A DNA stretch of 64,000 bases from a bacterium (GTDB lineage Bacteria > Babelota > Babeliae > Babelales > RVW-14). Both the position numbers and the translations under genes were made by a program. The notes below the pieces were generated by a model. The model made no database searches, was not told the origin of the DNA, and was given only the letters and a program-made list of their open reading frames with translations. Positions 27,001-36,521 of the stretch are shown here, one piece after another. The DNA lies in contig CP064957.1 in the NCBI GenBank assembly GCA_016699045.1, positions 1,240,001 to 1,304,000 on the forward strand, given 5' to 3'. Within the stretch, counting starts at the first letter, position 1. Every line of letters starts with the position of its first letter.

Positions 27001-27198
27001 AATCAGGGTAACTTGGTATTTGAAAACAAGGTCTTTATCAAGAACTACCTTGCTGATGGTACAACACCGAACATAGATCGTACAAAGGCGGTAACGGTTG
27101 GTGATGGTACAACAGCAGCCAATGACGCTAATGTTATGGTATTGTCTGGTGCGCATGTCGAAGTAATTGGGTACTTCGATTATAACAACGCGGCATAA
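24049..27198 (+). CDS. NSNA-repeat stalk surface protein (family A)
   Basis: 1049 residues, exported (hydrophobic signal to about residue 26). Layout: head domain at 27-95 starting LNFSNRSST and including GWSENSIL and TWTESY; a long stalk at about 100-730 made of NSNA or NSNS motifs separated by short hydrophobic stretches; a C-terminal beta-rich domain at about 735-1049 with LTITSD/LMIDGQGN-type solenoid segments. The NSN motifs recur at 11, 14, 11, 18, 14 and 14 residues, all sums of heptads and hendecads, so a parallel coiled coil with Asn layers is plausible. GGGAG precedes the ATG. No C-terminal barrel, LPXTG or lipobox is seen, so how it stays on the cell is unclear. I do not recognise a named family. 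Confidence 0.7.
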   Translation: MIQIRCRRLIVPWLIGISCLSTTSAWGTGLNFSNRSSTIVIDPATSRIRLGKVASVMGWSENSILKSFGCNAPTTWTESYTAGVELGNGRRLPTTNLVDSNSNAINKLSAVTGSLSTNNSNAIVNLAAQVRVNSNAAAYGIKNNSNTISRYAILVKQNSNAIVNLSNTTGTLAINNSNAIVAKCPLIMANSNAIILLKSQVRTNSNAAVYGIKNNSNAIVWLTQQVRVNSNAAMYGIKNNSNAILSVAQMSTQLIVNNSNAIILKCQQIMENSNAILLLKSQVRTNSNAAMYGIKNNSNSIVWLTKQVRVNSNAAMYGIKNNSNAILSVAQMSTQLIVNNSNAIILKCQQIMENSNAILLLKSQVRTNSNAAVYGIKNNSNSIVWLTKQVRVNSNAAMYGIKNNSNAILSVAQMSTQLIVNNSNAIILKCQQIMENSNAILLLKSQVRTNSNAAVYGIKNNSNSIVWLTKQVRVNSNAAMYGIKNNSNAILSVAQMSTQLIVNNSNAIILKCQQIMENSNAILLLKSQVRTNSNAAVYGIKNNSNSIVWLTQQVRVNSNAAMYGIKNNSNAILSVAQMSTQLIVNNSNAIILKCQQIMENSNAILLLKDQVRTNSNAAVYGIKNNSNAIIHLGRLVKQNSNAIVNFANTTTTLSVNNSNAIAALNPLIKQNSSAIIVLKSQVRTNSNAAIYGIKNNSNAIISLGRGITNNSNAIVGLGRRITNNSNAIVLLDTYVKIYPQTVSYSSNASLCKLIYYKNGFNVSAGITLMLNNPIAIEGPLNLNNTGILAFGDDIYFGSKVRFTNGGYLSGNGNTLVLTGSLAIPAGKNIRITSDLMIDGQGNHLILEAGSSLIVSTGVTLTLKNMDINNLSGAQIDLEGAGTARLALQEVTVHLDGDFNFADGRLFIQDDVRFFGPNKFIYESMFPMTISAGSALVVDANAVFRYIPGGGSSHTDRTLMRFADSTAFLYFNSSTFECPVNGVQLNQGNLVFENKVFIKNYLADGTTPNIDRTKAVTVGDGTTAANDANVMVLSGAHVEVIGYFDYNNAA
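24645..25915 (+). repeat. 246-bp tandem repeat coding for the stalk
   Basis: Five copies of a 246-bp unit (82 residues). The marker gtcagttgctcaaatg occurs at 24783, 25029, 25275, 25521 and 25767, exactly 246 bp apart. The middle copies are almost identical and the outer ones slightly diverged. 82 residues equals 7 heptads plus 3 hendecads. Confidence 0.95.
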
Positions 27199-27216
27199 CA
27201 CTTAATCTAGTTTCTG

Positions 27217-27262
27217 AAAAAAGGGGAGGGGCAGCTTGTAAGAGTCGCCCCTCCCTTTTTTG
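27217..27262 (+). terminator. Intrinsic terminator after the 24-kb stalk gene
   Basis: An A run and GGGGAGGGGC (from 27217) pair, with one bulged G, with GCCCCTCCC followed by TTTTTT (ending at 27262). Confidence 0.85.
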
Positions 27263-27299
27263 ATTGGGCAAGTCCAACGAAGGTCTCTTTTGTGATGTC

Positions 27300-27327
27300 T
27301 TGACTCTCTCATCTCAATTTGTATACA
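27300..27327 (+). promoter_or_regulatory. Candidate promoter for the 27.4-kb stalk gene
   Basis: TTGACT (27300-27305), 16-base spacer, TATACA (27322-27327). About 55 bases before ATG 27386 and downstream of the preceding terminator, a sensible position. Confidence 0.5.
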
Positions 27328-27385
27328 TTGAAATTTATGGTGGGAAGGGGCTCATCAGATTTTTTATCAAAAGGGGCTGGGGATT

Positions 27386-29635
27386 ATGAATTATAATATT
27401 CAATCTGTAATTCGTATTGTTTTTTTTATTTTTCTATCCGTAAATAATATATACACTCTTACGTTTGTAAATCGTGAGTCTTCTTTTATATTGCATACGG
27501 TTGGCGGTATTACTTCACGCTTTCGCTTGGGGCCATCAACCGTGAATGGTTGGAGTGATGGTTCTATTCGCAAGGATAATAATATTTCTCAGTTTAATTT
27601 GCGTAATGAAGCATTTAATAGTGGCGGGGACTATATTATTACCTCAAGCTCAGCTCGTGAAGACCTGGTGAACAGTAATAGTAATGCCATTGTTAAGTTG
27701 GCGGTCAGTGGTAGCGACTTGGCAATAAACAATAGCAATCTGCTAAATGTCCTGGCGCCGCTGGTAAAACAGAGCAGTAATGCAATCAATGCCATTGAAA
27801 AAACATCCAACTTGGCGGTGCTTGTTAGAACGACGAGTAACACGGTTAATATTGCAACGCCATTGATAGTTCAGAATAGTAATGCGATTAATGCGTTTGG
27901 TACGACATCTAACTTTGCAGTGTTGGTTAGAACGACAAGTAATACGGTTAATGTGATGACGCCGCTGGTTAAACAAAATAGTAATGCCATTGTTGAATTG
28001 GCGGTTAGTGGTAGTGACTTGGCAATAAACAATAGCAATTTGCTCAATGTTCTGGCGCCGCTGGTAAAACAGAGCAGTAACGCAATTAATGCGCTTGAAA
28101 AGACGTCCAACTTGGCGGGGCTGGTTAGAACGACAAGTAACACGGTTAATATTGCAATGCCGTTGGTTATCCACAATAGTAATGCGATTAATGCGTTTGA
28201 AACGACTTCTAACTTTGCAACGTTGGTTCGAACGACAAGTAATACGGTTAACCTAGTAACACCGCTGGTTAAACAAAACAGTAATGCCATTGTTGAATTG
28301 GCAGCGACGAGTAGTGACTTGGCAATAAACAATAGTAATCTGCTAAATGTTTTGACGCCGCTGGTAAAACAGAGCAGTAATGCAATCAATGCCATTGAAA
28401 AAACATCCAACTTGGCGGTGCTTGTTAGAACGACAAGTAACACGGTTAATATTGCAATGCCGTTGGTTATCCACAATAGTAATGCGATTAATGCGTTTGA
28501 AACGACTTCTAACTTTGCAACGTTGGTTCGAACAACGAGTAACGCTGTTACCGTAGTTACGCCGCTGGTTAAACAAAACAGTAGTGCCGTTGTTAATTTG
28601 GCGGCGACGAGTAGCGATTTAGCAATAAGCAATAGTAATGTAATTAATGTTTTAGCACCATTGGTAAAACAAAACAGTAACGCGATTATAAATAATATTG
28701 GGGTCCCAGATACTGACGTTTTTTTTCCATCATATTTCTTTATTTTTGATTATTTCGTTTCTCCTGATAGTTTGTTCCGTACTCATGCCGACGTAACAAT
28801 TGATGGTGGTGGTCACTTTATGATTTTTGCCCGGAATAAACCTAATACCTTTCAAATTGATCCAGGAACAACGGTGATCTTAACTGACGTTGTATTAAAA
28901 GATTTTTCTGATGCGGTGGTACAGCTTGGAGCTGGCTCAAAGTTAATTTTTGGTCCAGGTACCGTTATTGAATTAGCTTCAACAGACACTTTATTAAGAG
29001 ACTGGTCGTTGTTTGGTAATGTGATTGTTAATGGTAATGGTCATTATCTCAATCTTGCAGGGTATTCTCTTCAGTTAGCGCAAAACGGTAGTCTTGTTTT
29101 ACAAAATGTGCAGCTTCAAAATGTTGCTGGTAATAATCTTCGGTGTGTGGGTGATGTAGGACTTATAACTCTACAAGGCAGCTCGTTGTATTTGTCGAGT
29201 GATTTTAGTTATACCACCGGTTCGTTACGCTTTGACGGAGATGTTGTTATTTCAGGAACATCTTCGTTTAATTATACCAGTAACCAGGCTTCAACGGTCG
29301 CTGGCCACTCTTTATTGTTTTTAGATGCTGGTCTTACATTTAAGTATGCTCCGGGTACGGATAATCGTAATTTGATTGTTTTTGAAGATGTGACTTCACG
29401 GTTATTCCTTGATGGTTGTACTTTGCTTTCAACAACAACAGGCTTGCGATTAACGAGAGGTACTTTGTTGATTGATAACAAAAATTATTTTTTCAATAGT
29501 GGGGCAACGGCACTCTCTGAGGGTATAAGTTTTGGTAACGGTATTATACTTGACGATTTGACCATTAATATTTTACCTGGTGCTTCAATCGTTCTTGAGT
29601 CTGGTATTATAAATTACGATAATGTTGGATTATAA
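27386..29635 (+). CDS. NSNA-repeat stalk surface protein (family A), 300-bp repeats
   Basis: 749 residues. Signal peptide to about residue 24, then the family head starting LTFVNRESS and containing NGWSDGSI. The stalk at about residues 92-438 alternates NSNAI, TTSNTV and TSNLA motifs with hydrophobic spacers (LAPLVKQ, LAVLVRT). The C-terminal domain at about 440-749 is shared with the neighbours: DVTIDGGGHFMIFARN, STTTGLRLT near the end and the closing SGIINYDN. GGGG precedes the ATG by a few bases. Same predicted surface role as the 24-kb gene; function unknown. Confidence 0.7.
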   Translation: MNYNIQSVIRIVFFIFLSVNNIYTLTFVNRESSFILHTVGGITSRFRLGPSTVNGWSDGSIRKDNNISQFNLRNEAFNSGGDYIITSSSAREDLVNSNSNAIVKLAVSGSDLAINNSNLLNVLAPLVKQSSNAINAIEKTSNLAVLVRTTSNTVNIATPLIVQNSNAINAFGTTSNFAVLVRTTSNTVNVMTPLVKQNSNAIVELAVSGSDLAINNSNLLNVLAPLVKQSSNAINALEKTSNLAGLVRTTSNTVNIAMPLVIHNSNAINAFETTSNFATLVRTTSNTVNLVTPLVKQNSNAIVELAATSSDLAINNSNLLNVLTPLVKQSSNAINAIEKTSNLAVLVRTTSNTVNIAMPLVIHNSNAINAFETTSNFATLVRTTSNAVTVVTPLVKQNSSAVVNLAATSSDLAISNSNVINVLAPLVKQNSNAIINNIGVPDTDVFFPSYFFIFDYFVSPDSLFRTHADVTIDGGGHFMIFARNKPNTFQIDPGTTVILTDVVLKDFSDAVVQLGAGSKLIFGPGTVIELASTDTLLRDWSLFGNVIVNGNGHYLNLAGYSLQLAQNGSLVLQNVQLQNVAGNNLRCVGDVGLITLQGSSLYLSSDFSYTTGSLRFDGDVVISGTSSFNYTSNQASTVAGHSLLFLDAGLTFKYAPGTDNRNLIVFEDVTSRLFLDGCTLLSTTTGLRLTRGTLLIDNKNYFFNSGATALSEGISFGNGIILDDLTINILPGASIVLESGIINYDNVGL
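27700..28690 (+). repeat. 300-bp tandem repeat coding for the stalk
   Basis: The marker ggcaataaac occurs at 27721, 28021 and 28321, and a variant agcaataagc at 28621, so the unit is 300 bp (100 residues) with about three and a half copies. 100 residues can be built of 8 heptads plus 4 hendecads. Confidence 0.9.
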
Positions 29636-29757
29636 GAGCGCGAACATTTTTTGAACAAAGTAAGATACTATTGCAATTATTTTCTTTTGCATGCAAAGAT
29701 AATTTGTAAGATTTTTGCTGAGTGAAAAAAGGTGTGTACAAAAAGAAGAGAGTGTAT

Positions 29758-32700
29758 ATGAAGAAAATGTTAAAAAAAATTATGCTCGGAATGTTTTTGG
29801 TTGTTAATGTACCGTTAATGGGTATTCTTGATTTTTCAAGTCGAGAGGCTCATTTTGCATTGAATGGTACAAATTCTAGAATGTTTATCAAAAATCCTTC
29901 AGGGATAACTGGTTGGGCTCATGATTCAATTGTGAAGCGTTATGGCAATGTAGCTGCCAATACATGGACTGAAGCTTATGCAAATAATACAACCATTACC
30001 TTTGCTGCTGCTCCAACCAATATGGTTTATAATAATAGTAATGCTATCAATAAGCTTGCTTTGTCTGGAGGGGGTGGTTCTTCTGCGCTCAGCATACAAA
30101 ATAGTAATGCGATAGCTTTGCTTTCACCGCTTATTAAACAGAGCAGTAATACAATTAATAGGTATTCAGCATTGGTAAAGCAAAATAGTAGCACCATTAA
30201 TAGATATGCAGCGTTGGTAAAGCAAAATAGTAGTACAATAAATAGATATTCAATTTTAGTGAAACAAAACAGTAATACGGCAAATTCTTTTACCGGCTTG
30301 AGCGGAACGGTAACGACATTGACTCGGACAACGAGTAACTTGATAAATGTGTTAACGCCGTTGGTAAAACAAACAAGTAATACAATGAGTAGATATGCAG
30401 CGTTGGTAAAGCAAAATAGTAGTACAATAAATAGATACTCAATTTTGGTGAAACAAAACAGTAATACGGCAAATTCTTTTACCGGCTTGAGCGGAACAGT
30501 AACGACATTGACTCGGACAACGAGTAACTTGATAAATGTGTTAACGCCGTTGGTAAAACAAACAAGTAATACAATTAATAGGTATTCAGCGTTGGTAAAG
30601 CAAAATAGTAGTACAATAAATAGATATTCAATTTTAGTGAAACAAAACAGTAATACGGCAAATTCTTTTACCGGCTTGAGCGGAACGGTAACGACATTGA
30701 CTCGGACAACGAGTAACTTGATAAATGTGTTAACGCCGTTGGTAAAACAAACAAGTAATACAATTAATAGATATGCAGCGTTGGTAAAGCAAAATAGTAA
30801 TACGGCAAATTCTTTTACCGGCTTGAGCGGAACGGTAACGACATTGACTCGGACAACGAGTAACTTGATAAATGTGTTAACGCCGTTGGTAAAACAAACA
30901 AGTAATACAATTAATAGATATGCAGCGTTGGTAAAGCAAAATAGTAATACGGCAAATTCTTTTACCGGCTTGAGCGGAACGGTAACGACATTGACTCGGA
31001 CAACGAGTAACTTGATAAATGTGTTAACGCCGTTGGTAAAACAAACAAGTAATACAATTAATAGATATGCAGCGTTGGTAAAGCAAAATAGTAATACGGC
31101 AAATTCTTTTACCGGCTTGAGCGGAACGGTAACGACATTGACTCGGACAACGAGTAACTTGATAAATGTGTTAACGCCACTGGTAAAACAAACAAGTAAT
31201 ACAATGAGTAGGTATGCGACGTTGGTAAAACAAAACAGTAATACGGCAAATTCTTTTACCGGCCTGAGTGGAACGGTAACAACGCTTGTTCGGACGACGA
31301 GTAACTTGATAAATGTGTTAACGCCACTGGTAAAACAAACAAGTAATACGATGAGTAGATATGCGACGTTGGTAAAGCAAAATAGTAATACAACAAATGC
31401 CTTTACAGGCCTGAGTGGAACGGTGACAACGCTTGCTCGGACAACAAGTAACTTGATAAATGTGTTAACGCCACTGGTAAAGCAAAGTAGTGGTGCAATT
31501 AATAGTTTGGCATCGTTTGTGAGAACAGAAAGTAATGCGATGGTAAGTTTGCAAAAATTTGTAAGAACTGATAGTAATGCGCTTTCATCGCTTACGGTCT
31601 TGATAAGAACGACTAGTAATTCGGTAATTTCTGGAGCTGTTTCATCACAATTAACCGTACAAAATAGTAATGCTCTTAATAAATATGCACCACTGGTAAA
31701 ACAAAATAGTAATGCGATCAATGCGTTGAGTGGTAATAGTAATCTTGCAGTGCTTGTTAGAACCATGAGTAATACGATTGGCGTCTTATCGCCACTGGTC
31801 TATCAGAATAGTAATGGTGTTCATAGCTCTTCTTTATTAATTAAGCAAACGAGTAATTCACTTGTAAGTCTTACTACTTTAGTCCGAACAACGAGTAATT
31901 CTGTTGTTAAAATAGATGGGGAAGTAGCCACCGTCTTATCAACCGATCTTGATATTTTTACATCAACCTATTCATTTGCCTATGATTTTTCTAATTCGAT
32001 TGATGCATTATTGCGTATCCACGTATCAACGGTAATTGATGGCAAAGGACATTCTATAAAGTTTGCACGCGATAGTGCCAATATTTTGCAGATATCAGCG
32101 GGTGCTATTGTTATTTTGAAAAACGTTGTTCTCAAAGATTTTGATGATTCCCTTGTTCAGTTTGGTGTTGGCTCACAATTAATTTTTGGCAGTGGTACCG
32201 TGGTAGAGTTGGCTGATCAATCAACCTTGTCTCGTGATTGGATTTTCCAAGATTCAGCAACATTAAGTGGTGTTGGTAGATCTCTTGATCTTGCAAGTTC
32301 ATCGATTCAAATTATGCAAGGCGGCACGCTTGCCTTGCGCAATATCTTCTTGGATGGTGTGGGTGGTACAAACCTTCGTTGTGTTGGTAATCATGGTTCT
32401 ATAATCTTGGATAATGCTAATCTTTTTCTGACTTCTGATTTTTCATTTACGACGGGTGGCTTGTTGTTCGAGCGTGATGTTGTTATTTCCGGTCCACAAA
32501 TTTTTGCTTATGAGTCTCATGTTGCTTCAACAATCGATGCCGGTTCAAGACTTGTATTTGATATTGGCTCTATTTTTAGCTATGCGCCACTGACGCGTAA
32601 CTATCGTGATTTAATTCAGATGACTGACGAGACGTCGCAGCTTGTTTTGATGGGTTGTACTTTGAAATCAACAACAACTGGTTTACGTTTGACAAAAGGT

Positions 32701-32871
32701 AGTTTAGTGGTTGATCATATTGTTTCAGTAGTTAATACAGGTGCTACAAGGCTTTCTCAAGGAATAAGCTTGGGCGATGGCATTATGAGCGATGATCTTA
32801 CCATTCAATTACTTCCAGGGGCATCGTTAAGTCTTCAATCTGGTATTTTAATTTATGATAACGTAAATTAA
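29758..32871 (+). CDS. NSN/TSN-repeat stalk surface protein (family A), 147/189-bp repeats
   Basis: 1037 residues from ATG 29758; an in-frame GTG at 29722 would place 12 extra charged residues before the signal peptide (MLKKIMLGMFLVVNV). The family head follows: LDFSSREAH, GWAHDSI, NTWTEAY. The stalk runs from about residue 88 to 717 and is built mainly from a 49-residue unit containing TANSFTGLSGTVTTL and RTTSNLINVLTPLVKQTSN, sometimes with an extra 14 residues. Both units are whole heptads. The C-terminal domain contains STVIDGKGHSIKFARD and closes with SGILIYDN. Function unknown. Confidence 0.7.
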   Translation: MKKMLKKIMLGMFLVVNVPLMGILDFSSREAHFALNGTNSRMFIKNPSGITGWAHDSIVKRYGNVAANTWTEAYANNTTITFAAAPTNMVYNNSNAINKLALSGGGGSSALSIQNSNAIALLSPLIKQSSNTINRYSALVKQNSSTINRYAALVKQNSSTINRYSILVKQNSNTANSFTGLSGTVTTLTRTTSNLINVLTPLVKQTSNTMSRYAALVKQNSSTINRYSILVKQNSNTANSFTGLSGTVTTLTRTTSNLINVLTPLVKQTSNTINRYSALVKQNSSTINRYSILVKQNSNTANSFTGLSGTVTTLTRTTSNLINVLTPLVKQTSNTINRYAALVKQNSNTANSFTGLSGTVTTLTRTTSNLINVLTPLVKQTSNTINRYAALVKQNSNTANSFTGLSGTVTTLTRTTSNLINVLTPLVKQTSNTINRYAALVKQNSNTANSFTGLSGTVTTLTRTTSNLINVLTPLVKQTSNTMSRYATLVKQNSNTANSFTGLSGTVTTLVRTTSNLINVLTPLVKQTSNTMSRYATLVKQNSNTTNAFTGLSGTVTTLARTTSNLINVLTPLVKQSSGAINSLASFVRTESNAMVSLQKFVRTDSNALSSLTVLIRTTSNSVISGAVSSQLTVQNSNALNKYAPLVKQNSNAINALSGNSNLAVLVRTMSNTIGVLSPLVYQNSNGVHSSSLLIKQTSNSLVSLTTLVRTTSNSVVKIDGEVATVLSTDLDIFTSTYSFAYDFSNSIDALLRIHVSTVIDGKGHSIKFARDSANILQISAGAIVILKNVVLKDFDDSLVQFGVGSQLIFGSGTVVELADQSTLSRDWIFQDSATLSGVGRSLDLASSSIQIMQGGTLALRNIFLDGVGGTNLRCVGNHGSIILDNANLFLTSDFSFTTGGLLFERDVVISGPQIFAYESHVASTIDAGSRLVFDIGSIFSYAPLTRNYRDLIQMTDETSQLVLMGCTLKSTTTGLRLTKGSLVVDHIVSVVNTGATRLSQGISLGDGIMSDDLTIQLLPGASLSLQSGILIYDNVN
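30150..31480 (+). repeat. 189-bp and 147-bp tandem repeats coding for the stalk
   Basis: The marker taccggcttg recurs at 30291, 30480, 30669, 30816, 30963 and 31110, with a variant near 31257: two steps of 189 bp followed by steps of 147 bp. The difference of 42 bp is 14 residues, two heptads, so length changes keep the coiled-coil phase. Confidence 0.93.
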
Positions 32872-32897
32872 ATAAAGAATTTTTTAAGCTCTTAAAT

Positions 32898-32946
32898 TAA
32901 AAAAGGCTTTGACTCAAATGTGCTTTGAGTTAAGGCCTTTTTTTTA
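32898..32946 (+). terminator. Intrinsic terminator after the 29.8-kb stalk gene
   Basis: An A run, then GGCTTTGACTCAAA, pairs with TTTGAGTTAAGGCC followed by a T run; one or two mismatches in the stem. The remaining 140 bp up to the next gene are AT-rich without further clear signals. Confidence 0.85.
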
Positions 32947-33086
32947 TTTTTTCAAAAATATATAACAAATTGTTGCAATCAAAGATTTGTTTTTGAAATG
33001 ATTAGCATGACAATAAAAGAGACTCAGTGTGAAGATTTTACACGTAGTGGTCAGAACACGCATTATCGTAACCGGGTCAGTAGATT

Positions 33087-34457
33087 ATGATAAAAAAAAT
33101 TGTTTTTTGTTTTTGTACGATAATAAGCTTGCAGGGCTCATTATGTGCAGTTTTAGATTTTTCAAGTGACGGTTCTCAAATTGTTTTTTCAGATGCTAAT
33201 GCACGCATGAGACTGAGTAATGTTTCGAGTGTTACTGGTTGGGCTCAGAGATCTATTGTGAATACTTATGGTAATATTCCTGCAAGTTCCTGGACAGAAG
33301 GATATGCAAATAATGTGCTTATTGGTTTTCAAGGTGGTGATACTAAGCCGGCAACCAATTTTGTTGATAATAACAGTAATGCTATCAATGCAATTAGTAC
33401 TGCTACATTGACAACATTAGTGAAACAAAACAGTAATGCTATCAATGCAGGGACTGGTGGTGGTAATACCGCGCTTACCATACAAAACAGTAACTCTATT
33501 GTTGTATTATCAACGCAAATAGGATTAGGTAATATTATTGTGAGCACAAGTTCTTATGCTCTAACAAGTGATGTTTCCCTTTCTACCAATCGAACTTTGT
33601 TGGTTACTGTTTCAAGTAAAATTGACGGTGGTGGGCATATTATTTCATTTGCTCGCAATGTTTCAAGTGTTTTTACAATTAATGCTGGCTTAAATGTTGT
33701 TTTGACAAATGTTATTTTAAGAAATTTTTCTGATACGGCGATTTCTTTGGGAGCTGGTTCTTCGATAACGTTTGGCGATGGTGTAGTGATTGAGCTTGAT
33801 AAAGATGAGACGCTTTCGCGTAACTGGATTTTTTCCGGGACTTCGTATCTTAATGGCTTTGGGAATCTTCTTAATTTGAGCTTCTTTAATATCTCAATTT
33901 TGCAGCCAGGCCGCTTGGTTATGCAAGATCTGTTTGTAAAAAATATGCGTGCCAATAATATTCGTTGTGTTGGCGATAAAGCATCTTTTACGATTCGCAA
34001 TGCAGCATTGGCATTATCGAGCAATTATACGCTCAGTGTTGGCGGTATGTTTTTTCAACAAGAAGTTATGTTTACCGGAACTAATATTTTTAGTTATGAA
34101 ACTGGTCAAACGTCAACCATAGATACACAATCTACGCTCTTTTTTGATACAAATTCTACATTTAGTTACGCACCAAAAATCCGCAAGAATCGCGATTTAA
34201 TTGCCATGACTGATGTGACGTCGCGTTTTTTTGCTCACGGCTGCACTATTCAGTCAACGACAACAGGGTTGCGTTTAACCAAAGGAACCTTGGTTGTTGA
34301 TGGTAAAGTTGTGTTACAAAATCCTAATGCTGTTTCGTTATCGCAAGGTATTTCATTTGGTAACGGTATTGCTGCCAATGATTTAACGATCAATATTCTT
34401 GGCGGGGCCAAACTTGAATTAACATCCGGCGTTCTTCTTTATAACAATTCTATGTAA
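33087..34457 (+). CDS. Surface protein of family A with minimal stalk
   Basis: 456 residues. Signal peptide to about residue 21, then the family head (LDFSSDGS, GWAQRSIV, SSWTEGY). Only three or four NSNA-type motifs remain (about residues 90-150) before the shared C-terminal domain, which ends STTTGLRLTKGTLVV and then SGVLLYNN. It shows what the family looks like with an almost deleted, or never expanded, stalk, so head and C-terminal domain are the conserved parts. Function unknown. Confidence 0.7.
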   Translation: MIKKIVFCFCTIISLQGSLCAVLDFSSDGSQIVFSDANARMRLSNVSSVTGWAQRSIVNTYGNIPASSWTEGYANNVLIGFQGGDTKPATNFVDNNSNAINAISTATLTTLVKQNSNAINAGTGGGNTALTIQNSNSIVVLSTQIGLGNIIVSTSSYALTSDVSLSTNRTLLVTVSSKIDGGGHIISFARNVSSVFTINAGLNVVLTNVILRNFSDTAISLGAGSSITFGDGVVIELDKDETLSRNWIFSGTSYLNGFGNLLNLSFFNISILQPGRLVMQDLFVKNMRANNIRCVGDKASFTIRNAALALSSNYTLSVGGMFFQQEVMFTGTNIFSYETGQTSTIDTQSTLFFDTNSTFSYAPKIRKNRDLIAMTDVTSRFFAHGCTIQSTTTGLRLTKGTLVVDGKVVLQNPNAVSLSQGISFGNGIAANDLTINILGGAKLELTSGVLLYNNSM

Positions 34458-34492
34458 AAAAAGAGTAAAAATATTTACTGAGTGGGATAAGT

Positions 34493-36521
34493 ATGTTGAA
34501 GAAAAGTTTAAGAATACAAGCCATAAGCTTGTTAATAATGAGCTGCGTACATGCGACATTTAATTTTACGAGTGATAAGGCAGTCTTTAAAATTTCTGGC
34601 ACGTCAAAATTGGCTGTTGTTTCAGGTTTGGCGGTTACTGAGGGGACCTTTGAAAAGGATTCAACAGCTGCGTTGATCGGCCAAAATCTTACTTTTTCTG
34701 ATGGTACTTTTATTGCTGATGATGTGGCGATATTTTTAACAGGTGATTCTAAATTAGATAGCCTTGGACGTCTGTTGTTAAACGGCAATGATTCATTTAG
34801 CGCCGAACAAGGCACGGTGATGCAAGCGGTGTTAGTGAGTGGCAAAATAATAGTTTGATTGGTAGCCCGTATTTTTAAGTTCAGATGCTATTACGTTGCA
34901 AGATCGATCAACGACATTGACTCTTGGTATAGAAAGTATCATGAGCAATCACATAAAAATGAATAGTGGCGCGTTATATTTGGGCAGCAACTTAACAATG
35001 GGTGATGGTGCTCAATTTACTGGTGGTGGTGGCACAATAGAGTTTAATGACTTTCGATTAGTTATGGGTGGGGAAGATTTGACATGGACAAGTACCAATT
35101 TTTTTCTTAACGCAACCGATGTAACGTTGAACAGTAACGTTACCTTGCTTGGTCAATGGGTATTTGATGGCGATGCTAATCTTAATGGGAATGGCTATAT
35201 ACTGGACCTTTCGAGTGGTAGTACCATACGCATAAAAAGTGGGACACGGCTGACGGTTTCTGATTTGACGATTAAAGGGCTTGGGGCGGGTTCGATTGTG
35301 TTTGATGATAATTCGGCAGGTATGAATCTGACGAGTGCTAGCATAGAAATGAATGCGCATTATACCATAACGACGGGTGGTTTTAACGCGAATGGTCCAA
35401 CAACAATTGTCACTAAAGATAAATTTTTAACATTTTCTAATTATGGAACATTAACGGTTGATGGTATTCCGCTTACGTATGAAACGTTGCAATTTGGAGA
35501 TCTTAATAATATTAAATTTGGCAACGAAGCAATTAATCTTGTATCGCTCAATGGCGGTGTTATTCGCACCATTCGTACCGACCCAATTGGTGGGTATAGT
35601 TTTAACAATGAAACAGTAACGTTGAGCCGGCACATTGTGTTGACAGAAATTAAACCAATGACAATTACTGGCAATGTAACGGTTATTGGAGCGGGCAACC
35701 CGATAGGGATTGGTCATACACAAAATCCTGTTATATTGCTAAATCCGGGTTCAAAATTGACGCTGAAGCAAACGGTAATTCTTGAGTGGGGACCACAAAA
35801 TATTTTATTTGGTGCAGGATCAAATATTGAATTTGGAGACAAGACAAAAGTTGAATTAGGAAAAAATGGTTCGCTGAATTTTACCATGACCTTTCGAGGA
35901 GATTGTGTGTTGAAGGGGTTTGGTTACATTCTTGATTTGGGCACAACCGGCAGTATTGTGCTGGCGCCTACACCAGGTACTAATTTAATTTTAGCTGATT
36001 TGACGATTAAAAATATTGCAGGAACCAATATTCGTGCGATGGACCGAACGGGTACTTTTACCATACAAAATGTGAATTGGGTACAAGCGGCTGCCTATAC
36101 GTTTACGACGGGTCATTTTGATGTTTTGGACAATTGGGCGATTACCGGCAAAAGTCCGTTTATTTATAATACCGATCGTATAAGTACCATTTATGGTGGT
36201 GGTAATATGTTGTTTGGTGAGGAAACCACACTCTTTTATAATCCGCGAATAAACAATCGACAAGCATTATTCTTGCGTGATTCAAATGCTTATTTATCTT
36301 TCAATGGAACATCACTTGTTTCATCAACAACGGGCTTGCGTTTAACGACGGGAACCTTAGTTATTGATGATAGAGTAAAAGTATCAAATTCAGCAGTGAG
36401 TTTATCCCAGGCGATTGCTTTTGGTAATGGGATTGCTGCAAATGATTTGACTGTGCATCTTTATCCTGCTGCAAGTCTTGATTTGACGGCTGGTTTGTTA
36501 TCTTATGAAAATACCTACTAA
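34493..36521 (+). CDS. Stalkless surface protein (family B), tandem copy 1, frameshifted as sequenced
   Basis: About 676 residues if repaired. Signal peptide, then a beta-rich body with GTFEKDSTAALIGQNLTFSDG, then the C-terminal domain shared with family A (SSTTGLRLTTGTLVIDD, closing LLSYEN). Translation stops at 34858 as sequenced. Comparison with copy 2 shows one A missing in the run at 34844-34847 and one T missing in the run at 34872-34876; restoring both reopens the frame into 34896-36521. The body is almost identical to copy 2. Function unknown. Confidence 0.65.

Noticed and set aside
27871..28632. 253-residue minus-strand frame with hydrophobic repeats
   Set aside because: Antisense shadow of the 300-bp repeats; the apparent membrane segments come from repeated NSN and TTSN codons read backwards.
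30027..31766. 579-residue open frame on the minus strand
   Set aside because: It mirrors the tandem stalk repeats of the + strand gene; repeats without stops produce long antisense frames. No ribosome binding site or family motif.
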